From assembly GCA_036383955.1 (NCBI GenBank), contig DASVNH010000044.1, positions 1 to 64,000 on the forward strand: a DNA stretch of 64,000 nt. Direction: 5' to 3'. Below, one piece after another: positions 7,838 through 16,094 of the stretch (the stretch's first letter is position 1; every line of letters starts with the position of its first letter). The notes beneath the pieces were generated by a model, which saw only the letters and a program-made list of their open reading frames with translations, did no database searches and had not been told where the DNA came from. The translations under genes and the position numbers were made by a program. The stretch comes from JACQFK01 sp036383955 (GTDB lineage: Bacteria > Planctomycetota > MHYJ01 > JACPRB01).

Positions 7838-8524
7838 ATGCTGCCGGACGATCCCGTCCGCCTGGCGCTGGGCCTCGCGGTCCTCGTCTTTTCGCTCGTC
7901 TTCCACGAGTGCGCTCACGTCTGGACCGCCTGGAAGCTGGGCGATCCCACCGGGAAGTCCATGGGGCGTCTGACCTTGAATCCGATCCCGCACATCGACC
8001 TCTTCTGGACGATCCTGCTGCCGCTGCTGTGCATCGCGGCCCAGACGTTCATCATCGGCGGCCCGAAGCCCGCGCCCGTGAATCCCCTCAATTTCCGGAA
8101 CCCGCGGGCCGGGAACATGATCGTCGCCGTCGCCGGCCCCGCGTCGAACCTCGCGCTCGCCTTCGGCGGGCTCCTCCTGCTCTGGGCCGCCCATCGGGGC
8201 GCCCCGAGCTGGGTGGAGCCAGACTCCTACAACGCCTACATCCTGATGTCTTTCATGGTCACCAACGTGATCCTCGCCGCGCTGAACATGATCCCCGTTC
8301 CGCCGCTCGACGGCTCCCGGGTCCTCCACTACATCCTCGGCCCCAAGGCCGATCGCTTTTTCGCGACGATGGAATTCTTCAGCTTGATCCTGGTGCTCCT
8401 CGCGTTCCGCCTCCTCGGGCCTTCCGTCATCATGCCCTCCTTGGGCGCCCTCTTCGTCCTTCTTGCCAAGCTCTTCGAGCCTCGTTACCTTGGCGGCCTC
8501 GTGGAAAGCTACTTCAGCCTATGA
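7838..8524 (+). CDS. site-2 protease family (M50) membrane metalloprotease
   Basis: 228 residues, mostly membrane segments. The zinc-binding HECAH is at residues 23-27 and the second motif MIPVPPLDGSRVL in the C-terminal half, as in small single-domain S2P-like proteases of the RseP/SpoIVFB class. No PDZ domain. It is expected to cut membrane proteins within the bilayer; the substrate is unknown. The ATG at 7838 is divergent from comF. Its TGA overlaps the trpS ATG by four bases, so it is coupled to trpS and then scpA, a neighbourhood also common in other bacteria. Confidence 0.88.
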   Translation: MLPDDPVRLALGLAVLVFSLVFHECAHVWTAWKLGDPTGKSMGRLTLNPIPHIDLFWTILLPLLCIAAQTFIIGGPKPAPVNPLNFRNPRAGNMIVAVAGPASNLALAFGGLLLLWAAHRGAPSWVEPDSYNAYILMSFMVTNVILAALNMIPVPPLDGSRVLHYILGPKADRFFATMEFFSLILVLLAFRLLGPSVIMPSLGALFVLLAKLFEPRYLGGLVESYFSL

Positions 8525-9510
8525 AAAAACGCATCCTCTCCGGCATGCGGCCGACCGGCAAGCTGCACCTCGGGCACTACTTCGGCGTGCTGCAGAACTG
8601 GGTCGCGCTGCAGGACGAGTTCGACTGCTTCTTCATGGTCGCCGACTGGCACGCCCTCACCAGCGAGTGGAAGAACCCCGCCGCCATCCCCCAGCACACC
8701 CGGGAGGTCGCCGCCGACTGGATCGCCGCCGGCCTCGATCCGGCCCGCTCCACCATCTTCGTCCAGTCCGCCGTCCCCCAGCACTCCGAGCTCTTCCTCC
8801 TCCTCTCCTGCTACACCCCCCTCGGGTGGCTGGAGCGCGTGCCGACCTACAAAGAAGCGCAGCAGAACCTCGCGGACAAGGGCGTCGACAACTACGCCTT
8901 CCTCGGCTATCCGGTGCTGCAGGCGGCCGACATCCTCCTCTACAAAGGCAACGTCGTCCCCGTCGGCGAGGACCAGCTGCCCCACCTCGAGCTCACCCGC
9001 GAGATCGTCCGGCGCTTCAACGGCAACGTCGGCGTCGAGGTCTTCCCCGAGCCGCAGGCCAAGCTCACCCCCACGCCCCGGCTGATGGGCCTCGACGGCC
9101 GCCGCATGTCCAAGAGCTACGGCAACACGATCGACCTCTCCGAGGACCTCGCGTCCGTCGAGAAGAAGGTCCGCGCCATGTTCACCGACCCCAACCGCAA
9201 GAAGCGCAGCGATCCCGGCAACCCCGACATCTGCAACGTCTTCAGCTTCCACGGCATGCTGAACGTCAAGGAGCGGGTCCCCGAGATCCAGGCCCAGTGC
9301 CGCTCCGCCCAGATCGGCTGCGTCGAGTGCAAGGGCGAGCTCGCCAAGAAGATGGTCGACTGGCTCCGCCCCATCCAGGAGCGCCGCCGGGAGCTCCTCG
9401 CCGACCCCAAGAAGCTCGACGACCTCCTGGAAGCCGGCAACGCCCGCGCCCGTTCGATCGCTGAACAAACGATGAAAGAAGTGCGCCAAGCGGTCTTCAA
9501 AACCCGATAA
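8521..9510 (+). CDS. trpS: tryptophanyl-tRNA synthetase
   Basis: 329 residues, the normal length. The class I signatures are present as TGKLHLGH (residues 12-19) and RMSKSYGN near residue 200. The tryptophan/tRNA-binding SGMRPTG and GEDQLPHLELTREI segments are clear. It charges tRNA-Trp in the cytoplasm. ATGA overlap with the M50 protease upstream; scpA follows after 46 bases. Confidence 0.95.
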   Translation: MKKRILSGMRPTGKLHLGHYFGVLQNWVALQDEFDCFFMVADWHALTSEWKNPAAIPQHTREVAADWIAAGLDPARSTIFVQSAVPQHSELFLLLSCYTPLGWLERVPTYKEAQQNLADKGVDNYAFLGYPVLQAADILLYKGNVVPVGEDQLPHLELTREIVRRFNGNVGVEVFPEPQAKLTPTPRLMGLDGRRMSKSYGNTIDLSEDLASVEKKVRAMFTDPNRKKRSDPGNPDICNVFSFHGMLNVKERVPEIQAQCRSAQIGCVECKGELAKKMVDWLRPIQERRRELLADPKKLDDLLEAGNARARSIAEQTMKEVRQAVFKTR

Positions 9511-9556
9511 TAGTTGTATACTTCGGAGTCGGAAGTCACAGGGGACGAGAGGGGAC

Positions 9557-10516
9557 ATGGCGGACGTCGTTGAGTACAAGGTTCAGCTCGACAACTACTA
9601 CGGCCCGCTCGACCTCCTCCTCCACCTCGTCAAAGAAACCGAAGTCGACATCACCCGCATCACCCTCGCCAAGGCCTGCGAGCAGTACATCACCTTCCTG
9701 ACCCAGATGGAAAAGCTCGACATCGACCTGTCGGGCAACTTCCTCGCCCTCGCCAGCCAGCTCCTCCTCATCAAGTCTCGCGCCATCGCCCCGCCGGAGG
9801 TCAAGCCGGCCGACGGCGAGCCCGGAGCGGACGAGGAAGAAGACGAGGCCGACGCGTCCCTGGAGCTCATCAAGAAGCTCCTCGACTACAAGCGCTACAA
9901 GGACCGGGCCCGGGGCCTCGACCTGATGATGATGGAGCGGGCCCTCAAGTACGGCCGGCCCCACATCAAGCTCGAGGGCGAGACGGAAGTCGAGCCCCTC
10001 CGCAACCTCGAGCTCTGGGACCTCGTCCTCCTCTACTCGAAGGCCATCAAGGGCATCCGCCTCGAGGCCCAGCTCTCGATCCTCTACAAGGACATCCCCC
10101 TCGAGGTCTTCATCGAGAAGATCCTGCGCACCCTCGAGATCAAGCAGGTCAGCGGCTACTTCGAGCTGCTCGGCGACACCCCCGACCGCACCGCGCGCAT
10201 GGGCACCTTCCTCGCCCTCCTCCAGCTCGCCAAGAGCCAGCGCGTCCGCCTCGAGCAGGACGTCGACCTCAACGACATCCGCGTCGAGCTCGTTCCCGAG
10301 AACGAGCGCCCCGAGGAGGCCCCGACCATCCCCGACGTCCCCCTCGTCGCCCAGGCCGCCGCCCCGCGCCCGGAAGCGGCGAAAGCCGAAGGCGCCTACG
10401 GCTACTCGGTCGTCGACGACTTCAACGACGTCCCCATCCCGCTGAGCGAGCGCGCCGAGGCGAAGGAGCCCCAGCCGCTCCCGCCCGCGCCCCCGGAAGA
10501 GCCCGCGCCTCAATAA
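9557..10516 (+). CDS. scpA: segregation and condensation protein A
   Basis: 319 residues. The N-terminus (YYGPLDLLLHLVKETEVDI) and the ALASQLLLIKSRAI segment are typical of ScpA, the kleisin that bridges Smc heads with ScpB. The C-terminal winged-helix segment is recognisable around EIKQVSGYFELL and LALLQLAKSQRVRLEQ. A proline- and acid-rich tail of about 60 residues follows and is probably unstructured. Ribosome site GAGAGGGG before the ATG. No scpB or smc is in the window. Confidence 0.92.
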   Translation: MADVVEYKVQLDNYYGPLDLLLHLVKETEVDITRITLAKACEQYITFLTQMEKLDIDLSGNFLALASQLLLIKSRAIAPPEVKPADGEPGADEEEDEADASLELIKKLLDYKRYKDRARGLDLMMMERALKYGRPHIKLEGETEVEPLRNLELWDLVLLYSKAIKGIRLEAQLSILYKDIPLEVFIEKILRTLEIKQVSGYFELLGDTPDRTARMGTFLALLQLAKSQRVRLEQDVDLNDIRVELVPENERPEEAPTIPDVPLVAQAAAPRPEAAKAEGAYGYSVVDDFNDVPIPLSERAEAKEPQPLPPAPPEEPAPQ

Positions 10517-10582
10517 GCTTCCCTCCGCCCTTCCCCGGTGCTACGCTTCCGGCATCCCTCTTCAAAAAAGAAAGGACCGCCC

Positions 10583-11071
10583 ATGAACGCCCTGCTGCTC
10601 CTCGCCGCCGCGCTCCAGGCCGGCGACAACCCCGAGTTCCCCTACTGGAAGTCCATGAAGCCGGGCTCCACCGCCAAGTACAAGCTCGAGATGAACCAGG
10701 GCGGCCAGCTCATCACCGGCGAGATGATCCGCACGCTCATCGAAGTCGGCGCCGACAAGGCCGTCGTCGAGCGCAAGGGCAAGATGACCGTCGGCGAGCA
10801 GATCATCGACGTCCCCGTCGAGCGGGAGGACGTCAAGGCCAAGGAAGAGAAGCCCGAGAAGATCCTCAAGGAAAGCGTCGAGGAGATCGAGGTCGCCGGC
10901 AAGAAGATGAAGTGCCGCTACCTCGAGACCGAGAAGGAAGAAGAAGGCGGCAAGACCTTCGCCAAGGTCTGGGCCCACGAGGACGTCCCCGGCGGCGTCG
11001 TCAAGGCGGACGTCAAGATGGGCGAAGGCGCCACGATGAAGCTCACGATCCTGTCCTGGGAGAAGAAATAG
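10583..11071 (+). CDS. secreted hypothetical protein
   Basis: 162 residues. A short hydrophobic N-terminus (MNALLLLAAALQAGDN) is followed by a Lys/Glu-rich soluble domain with alternating strands (VERKGKMTVGEQIIDVPVERED, KKMKCRYLE). That suggests a small beta-sheet domain like those read by planctomycetal periplasmic proteins. No family recognised. Ribosome site AGAAAGGA precedes the ATG. It lies 66 bases after scpA and converges on the kinase-TPR gene across a spacer with TCGGTGTC-like words. Confidence 0.6.
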   Translation: MNALLLLAAALQAGDNPEFPYWKSMKPGSTAKYKLEMNQGGQLITGEMIRTLIEVGADKAVVERKGKMTVGEQIIDVPVEREDVKAKEEKPEKILKESVEEIEVAGKKMKCRYLETEKEEEGGKTFAKVWAHEDVPGGVVKADVKMGEGATMKLTILSWEKK

Positions 11072-11094
11072 CCGCCGCTCTCCGCACCGATCAA

Positions 11095-11139
11095 AAGATA
11101 TCTCGGTGTCCTCGGTGTCTCGGTGGTGAGGTCGTCGCG
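11095..11139. repeat. short word repeats between convergent genes
   Basis: TCTCGGTGTCC-TCGGTGTC-TCGGTGGTG: a tandem word of 7-9 bases in the 73-base gap between the plus-strand secreted protein and the minus-strand kinase-like gene. Here only one arm is visible, without the C/G core seen at other junctions. Confidence 0.55.
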
Positions 11140-11144
11140 CGCGG

Positions 11145-12926
11145 CTACTCGAGGGTCTTGAGCAGCGCTTTGACTTCGTCGGTGGCGAAGTCCGACGGGA
11201 ACTCCGCGAGGTAGGCCTTCGCGTCGCGGATCGCCTCGGGCTTGTACTCGAGGCCCGCGTACGCGAAGGCGCGCCAGGCCACCGCCCGCTTCTGGCCCAG
11301 CTCGATCGCCTGCGTGAACTCGCGAGCCGCCGTGTCGAAGTGCCGGCGCAGGTAGTGGTAGACCCCGAGCAGCAGGCGCGTCTGGCCGTCCTTCGGGCTG
11401 GTCGAGTCCAGCTCATTCAACTCACGGACCAGCTCGTCCTTGCGGTCGCCGTGCAGGCGCTGGAAGTCGGCCAGCGCGCTCTGAGCCTGGCCCCGGAACG
11501 CGAACGTCTCCGCGCGCAGCCGGAGGAAGTCGGGATTGTCCGGCCAGCCCTTCGTCGCCCGCGTCGCGTATTCCAGCGCCTTGTCGAGCTGGTCCAGCTT
11601 CGTGTAGCCGCGCACCAGGTACGAGTACGGCCAGTCCTTCTTCGTCCCGCGGTGCACCGCCTCGTTCGCCGCCGCGATGACGCGCTCGACGTCCTTCGAT
11701 CCGGTCGATCCGGACGCCACGATGCAGGCGTTCTCCAGCGCCCGATCCTCGTCCGGCGTCATCGGGCGGTCGAGCGCGACCGCCGGCGCCGGCGGCCTGG
11801 GCGCGTCGACCGCCTTCTTCGGCGGCTCCGCGGCCTTCACCGGCGCCGCGGGCGTCGCGACTTTTTCTTCCGGCGCACCGGGCTTCGGGCTCGGGGAGGA
11901 CGTCGCCAGCCAGGTCGCGACGGCCGCCACCGCCACGCCGGCCGCCGCCGCCCAGATCCACGCGCGGCTTCCGCCGGCCTTGGCGATCGCCGCCCGCGCC
12001 GTCGGCTTCGCCGTCACCGGCTGCCCGTTCAGCTGGCGCCACAGGTCGTCGGCCAGCGCCCCCGTCGACGCGTAGGCGCCCGCGAGCGCCGCCGTGACCA
12101 CGCGGTCGAGCGCGGGATCGACGTCCTTGTCCCGGTCGGCCGGCGACGACACGCCCGAAGGCGGGACGCCGGTGATCGCCTCGTGGAGGATCGCGCCGAG
12201 CGCGCGGACGTCGTCGCCCGGCCCGTACTGCGCGGCGCGCGCGGAGGGCGCGACGGCCTTCGCGTGCTCGCCGCCGAGCACCGCGACCGTCTCGTTCGAG
12301 CGGACCACGATCCGCCAGGGCGTGAGCGCCCCGTGCTTCGTCGCGCGCAGCGCGTCCGCCGCTTTCGCGACGGCCCGCACGGCCCACTTGAGGCCGTGCT
12401 TGCCCTTCATCTCGAGCGTCTCCCCTTCCTCGAAGGGGGCCGCGGCGTACGCGAGGCCCTCGACGCGGGGAAGGCCCGGGGCGTCGATGTCCTTCCGGAA
12501 GACCTTGATCGCGACGTCCCGCCCGTCGCGGTCCTTCGCCCGGTAGACGACGCCGCGCTCGCGCCGCGCCACCTCCCACTGGAGCGTGTAGCCCTCGAAC
12601 TCCATCGGGACGGCGAGGGGCGGGTACTCGACGCGATGCCCTTTCCCGGACAGCGAGGCGAGGAACTTGTCCCACTCGAAGGCCTTGAGCTCGCCGGTCT
12701 CGAGGAGGAGGTCCCGGAGGGAGTCGAGCAGCGCCCGGTCGGCGGCCGGATCGGGCGTCCAGGTTTCGCGGAGGAGGGACGGCGCGTCCGGCGCGTGGAG
12801 GGCCTCGAGGAGGGAGATCGGCTTCGACGCCCGTCGGTCGAGAGCCTTGCGGATGCCCTTGAGGTCGAGGGTCCCTCGCTTCAGGGCGCGCGTCAGCAGC
12901 AGCAGATCTTCGCGGGGCAGGCCCAT
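11145..12926 (-). CDS. degenerate protein kinase-like protein with membrane segment and TPR tail
   Basis: 593 residues. A kinase-like domain spans about 100-330: the GVVYRAKDRDGRDVAIKVF segment keeps the ATP-binding Lys. The catalytic loop reads TKHGALTPWRIVV, without the HRD Asp, and no DFG is recognisable (VLGGEHAK instead). It is therefore probably a pseudokinase. After a low-complexity linker come one membrane segment (about 350-370), a Pro/Ala/Lys-rich stretch and several TPR-like repeats that would lie outside. ATG at 12926, divergent from the PQQ-like protein. A role in signalling or complex assembly is inference. Confidence 0.7.
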   Translation of the reverse strand: MGLPREDLLLLTRALKRGTLDLKGIRKALDRRASKPISLLEALHAPDAPSLLRETWTPDPAADRALLDSLRDLLLETGELKAFEWDKFLASLSGKGHRVEYPPLAVPMEFEGYTLQWEVARRERGVVYRAKDRDGRDVAIKVFRKDIDAPGLPRVEGLAYAAAPFEEGETLEMKGKHGLKWAVRAVAKAADALRATKHGALTPWRIVVRSNETVAVLGGEHAKAVAPSARAAQYGPGDDVRALGAILHEAITGVPPSGVSSPADRDKDVDPALDRVVTAALAGAYASTGALADDLWRQLNGQPVTAKPTARAAIAKAGGSRAWIWAAAAGVAVAAVATWLATSSPSPKPGAPEEKVATPAAPVKAAEPPKKAVDAPRPPAPAVALDRPMTPDEDRALENACIVASGSTGSKDVERVIAAANEAVHRGTKKDWPYSYLVRGYTKLDQLDKALEYATRATKGWPDNPDFLRLRAETFAFRGQAQSALADFQRLHGDRKDELVRELNELDSTSPKDGQTRLLLGVYHYLRRHFDTAAREFTQAIELGQKRAVAWRAFAYAGLEYKPEAIRDAKAYLAEFPSDFATDEVKALLKTLE

Positions 12927-12992
12927 GTCTCTCTCGGTATTATACGACGTCTTTACGCTCCGCGATGGACCCCGAGAAGCGTATTTAAGAGG

Positions 12993-14255
12993 ATGATTCT
13001 CCTCCTCCTTGCCCTGAGCGGAGTCGAAGGGCAGGACTGGCCGGGCTTCCGCGGACCGAACCAGGGCCACGCCGACGCCCACCCGCCCGTCGAGTGGAGC
13101 GAGACGAAGAACGTCGCGTGGAAGACCGCCGTGCCCGGGCGCGGCCGGTCGTCGCCGGTGCTCCTGGGCGGCAAGATCTTCGTGACCCGGGCGATCGAGC
13201 GCGGCGTCGTCCGCAAGCGCATCGGCCCCGACGACATGCAGACGGCCGAGCACGCGGCGGTCGGCGCGGCCTGCCTCGACGCCGCCACCGGCAAGATCCT
13301 CTGGGACGTCACGCTGCGGGAGGTCGACGCCCCCGACCCCGTCCACTGGTTCAACAGCTGGGCCACGCCGACGCCGGCCGTCGAGCCCGGCCGCGTCTAC
13401 TGCGACTTCGGCGGCGTGGGCACCTGGTGCCTGGACGCGGAGACCGGCAAGGTCCTGTGGGAAAAAGTCATCCCCATGGACCACCAGGTCGGCCCGGGCA
13501 GCTCGCTGCTGCTCCACGAAAAGAAGCTGATCCTGGTGCGCGACGGCCGTCAGGAGCAGGGAGTGCTGGCGCTGGACGCGGCGACCGGCGATCCCCTCTG
13601 GAAGACGCCGCGGCCGCCGATCGAAGCCTCGGGCGGAAACGCGAAGAAGTCGTTCTCGACGCCCATCCTGGCGGACGGCCGGATCGTGGCCACGGGACCC
13701 CACTGGATCGCCGCCTACGAGCCGTCCACCGGCAAGGAAGTCTGGAGGCTCAAGCACGGCCCCGGCTTCTCGATCGGCTCCGTGCCCGTCGCGGCCGGCG
13801 GCACCGTGTACTTCAGCACGGGCTGCATGCGGCCGAACCTGCTCGCGGTGAAGGCCGACGGCGCGGGCGACGTGACGTCGACGCACCTGCTCTGGCGCTC
13901 GCAGAAGGGCATCCCCGTGATGTCCTCGCCGCTCCTGTCCGGCGGCCGGCTCTACTACGTGTCGGACGAGGGGATCGCGACGTCCGCCGACGCCGCGACG
14001 GGCTCCCCGCTCTGGCAGGAGCGCCTGGGCGAAGGCCACCTCGCGTCGCCGATCCTCGCCTCCGGGCGGGTCTATTTCTTCGGCCGCGAGGGCAAGACGT
14101 CCGTGTTCAAGGCGACGGACACGGCCGAGCGCCTCGCCGAGAACAAGCTCGACGGCCCGCTGATCGCGAGCCCCGCGGCGGTCGGCAAGGCCCTGTTCAT
14201 CCGGACGGACACCCACGTTTACCGGATAGAAGGACCAAAGACCAATGACCAATGA
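12993..14255 (+). CDS. PQQ/WD40-like beta-propeller secreted protein
   Basis: 420 residues. An N-terminal secretion signal is followed by repeated blades of the PQQ-binding-like type, e.g. ACLDAATGKILWDV, WCLDAETGKVLWEK and LALDAATGDPLWKT, with W-docking spacing. The start QDWPGFRGPNQ is typical of the many planctomycetal WD40/PQQ-like secreted proteins. The signal peptide contains SGVEG, encoded by a REP-like fragment (13007-13032). The last residues (KTNDQ) and the stop codon lie inside the repeat element at 14231-14333. Ligand unknown; enzymatic quinoprotein activity is not implied. Confidence 0.8.
   Translation: MILLLLALSGVEGQDWPGFRGPNQGHADAHPPVEWSETKNVAWKTAVPGRGRSSPVLLGGKIFVTRAIERGVVRKRIGPDDMQTAEHAAVGAACLDAATGKILWDVTLREVDAPDPVHWFNSWATPTPAVEPGRVYCDFGGVGTWCLDAETGKVLWEKVIPMDHQVGPGSSLLLHEKKLILVRDGRQEQGVLALDAATGDPLWKTPRPPIEASGGNAKKSFSTPILADGRIVATGPHWIAAYEPSTGKEVWRLKHGPGFSIGSVPVAAGGTVYFSTGCMRPNLLAVKADGAGDVTSTHLLWRSQKGIPVMSSPLLSGGRLYYVSDEGIATSADAATGSPLWQERLGEGHLASPILASGRVYFFGREGKTSVFKATDTAERLAENKLDGPLIASPAAVGKALFIRTDTHVYRIEGPKTNDQ
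13007..13032 (+). repeat. REP-like fragment inside a signal-peptide coding region
   Basis: 26 bases identical to 32177-32202, containing CCCTGAGCGGAGTCGAAGGG. It is read in frame as ALSGVEG. The same family forms the palindrome at 62078-62150. Confidence 0.8.
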
Positions 14256-14333
14256 CCAAAAGGGTCCCCCCCTGCCCCCCCGGGGGGGAACGGGGGGATC
14301 ACTTGGTCATTGGCCTTTGGTCCTTGGTCATTT
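14231..14333. repeat. mirrored heptamer element between convergent genes (PQQ-like / hutU)
   Basis: Left arm: GACCAAT-type words in period 7 (about 14232-14263). Core: seven C, TG, seven C, then seven G, then a second G run. Right arm: the reverse complement words (TTGGTCA, TTTGGTCC; about 14301-14332). Both flanking stop codons (TGA of the PQQ-like gene; TGA of hutU at 14328-14330) lie inside the arms. It can fold as one long imperfect hairpin on either strand, which would fit a bidirectional terminator. Confidence 0.85.
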
Positions 14334-15977
14334 GGGGATTTTGATTCCTTTGCGTTTCGCAAAGCTCGTCGCGTCGGGATAGCCGGCGTCGGCGTGGCGC
14401 ATGACGCCGGTGCCGGGGTCGGCGGTGAGGACGAGGTCGAGCTTCTTCGCGGCCAGGGGTGAGCCGTCGGCGCAGACCACCAGGCCCGCGTGGATGGAGT
14501 TGCCGATGCCGACGCCGCCGCCGTGGTGCACGCTCACCCAGGTGGCGCCGCAGGAGGTGTTGAGCAGCGCGTTGAGCACCGGCCAGTCGGCCACCGCGTC
14601 GGAGCCGTCGCGCATCGCCTCCGTCTCCCGGTTGGGCGACGCGACCGAGCCGCAGTCGAGATGGTCGCGGCCGATCACCACCGGCGCCTTCAGCTTGCCG
14701 CGCTTCACCATCCGGTTCAGCTCGAGGCCGAACTCCGCGCGCTCGCCGTAGCCCAGCCAGCAGATCCGCGCGGGCAGGCCCTGGAACGGGACGCGCTTCT
14801 TCGCGAGGGGAATCCAGCGCGCGAGCACCGGATCCTTCGGGAACAGCTTCAGCACCGCCTCGTCCGTCGCGTGGATGTCGGCGGGATCGCCCGAGAGCGC
14901 CGCCCAGCGGAACGGGCCCCGCCCCTCGCAGAACATCGGCCGGATGTAGGCCGGCACGAAGCCCGGGTAGTCGAACGCGTTCTCGACCCCCGCCGCCTTC
15001 GCCTGGCCGCGCAGGTTGTTGCCGTAGTCGAAGACCACCGCGCCCTTTTTCTGGAAGTCGAGCATCGCCCGCGCGTGCGCCGCCATCGACTCCATCGCGA
15101 GCTTCACGTAGAGCTCGGGCTTCACCTTGCGGATCTCGACGGCCTCCGCGAAGCCCAGCGCGTGGGGCACGTAGCCGTTCAGCGCGTCGTGCGCGCTGGT
15201 CTGGTCCGTCACCAGGTCGGGCACCACCCCGCGCGCGACGAGCTTCGGAAGGACGTCGGCGCAATTCCCCAGCAGCCCGACCGAGATCGCCTCGCCTTTC
15301 TCCCGGGCGCCCTGGACGAGGTCGAGCGCCTCCGAGAGGTCCGTCGACTTCCGGTCGCAGTAGCCCTGGGCGACGCGGCGGTCGATCCGGCGCTCGTCGA
15401 CCTCGACGCCCAGAAAGGCCCCGCCGCCGAGCGTGGCGGCGAGGGGCTGGGCGCCGCCCATGCCGCCGAGGCCGCCGGAGAGGAGGAAGCGGCCGGAGAG
15501 GTCGGCGGCCTTCCAGTGGGTCCGCGCGGCCGCCATGAAGGTCTCGTAGGTGCCCTGGAGGATGCCCTGGGTGCCGATGTAGATCCAGGAGCCGGCGGTC
15601 ATCTGCCCGTACATCGTGAGGCCCTGGGCCTCGAGCCGGCGGAACTGCTCCCAGGTGGCCCACGCGGGGACGAGCAGCGAATTGGCGATGAGGACGCGCG
15701 GAGCCATGTCGTGGGTGCGGAAGACGCCGACGGGTTTGCCGCTCTGGACCAGGAGCGTTTCGTCGTCGCGCAGCGCCTTCAGCGTCTTGAGGATCGCCCG
15801 GAACGCGTCCCAGCTCCGCGCGGCCTTGCCCGTGCCGCCGTAGACGACCAGGTTTTCCCAGTCCTCGGCGACCTCCGGATCCAGATTGTTCTGGATCATG
15901 CGGAACGGCGCCTCGGTCTGCCAGCTCCCGCAGCTCAGGCGGGTTCCCCGCGGCGCGCGGACGGGCTTCATGCGCAT
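14328..15977 (-). CDS. hutU: urocanate hydratase
   Basis: About 549 residues, the normal length. It converts urocanate to imidazolone propionate, using tightly bound NAD+, in histidine breakdown (cytoplasm). The NAD-binding LSGGLGGMGGAQ is clear. The active-site Cys segment is RDHLDCGSVASPNRETEAM, and the VSVHHGGGVGIG stretch is also conserved. The last few residues come from the adjoining repeat element. Start ATG at 15977 or 15971; no strong ribosome site separates them. hutH lies 4 kb away in the same direction, ftcD 21 kb away. Confidence 0.95.
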   Translation of the reverse strand: MRMKPVRAPRGTRLSCGSWQTEAPFRMIQNNLDPEVAEDWENLVVYGGTGKAARSWDAFRAILKTLKALRDDETLLVQSGKPVGVFRTHDMAPRVLIANSLLVPAWATWEQFRRLEAQGLTMYGQMTAGSWIYIGTQGILQGTYETFMAAARTHWKAADLSGRFLLSGGLGGMGGAQPLAATLGGGAFLGVEVDERRIDRRVAQGYCDRKSTDLSEALDLVQGAREKGEAISVGLLGNCADVLPKLVARGVVPDLVTDQTSAHDALNGYVPHALGFAEAVEIRKVKPELYVKLAMESMAAHARAMLDFQKKGAVVFDYGNNLRGQAKAAGVENAFDYPGFVPAYIRPMFCEGRGPFRWAALSGDPADIHATDEAVLKLFPKDPVLARWIPLAKKRVPFQGLPARICWLGYGERAEFGLELNRMVKRGKLKAPVVIGRDHLDCGSVASPNRETEAMRDGSDAVADWPVLNALLNTSCGATWVSVHHGGGVGIGNSIHAGLVVCADGSPLAAKKLDLVLTADPGTGVMRHADAGYPDATSFAKRKGIKIPK

Positions 15978-15989
15978 AGGATAAAGCGT

Positions 15990-16029
15990 CCCGGGATGTT
16001 TGTCCTCCTCCGAGGACAAACATCCCGGG
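15990..16029. promoter_or_regulatory. perfect 18-bp inverted repeat in a divergent promoter region
   Basis: CCCGGGATGTTTGTCCTC (15990-16007) and its exact reverse complement (16012-16029) with a 4-base loop. It lies 13 bases upstream of the hutU start and 66 bases before the divergent gene at 16095. It could be an operator, a leader hairpin or a tiny palindromic repeat. Confidence 0.85.
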
Positions 16030-16094
16030 AAGCTTTGTCCGTTTACCTCCTCCCCGCCTCCGGCATCCAAGGATGGAGAACTGAGGAGGCCCGC

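Noticed and set aside
11340..12992. Long open frame on the plus strand opposite the kinase-TPR gene
   Set aside because: An Arg-rich shadow frame caused by high GC; the minus strand encodes the clear kinase-like and TPR domains.
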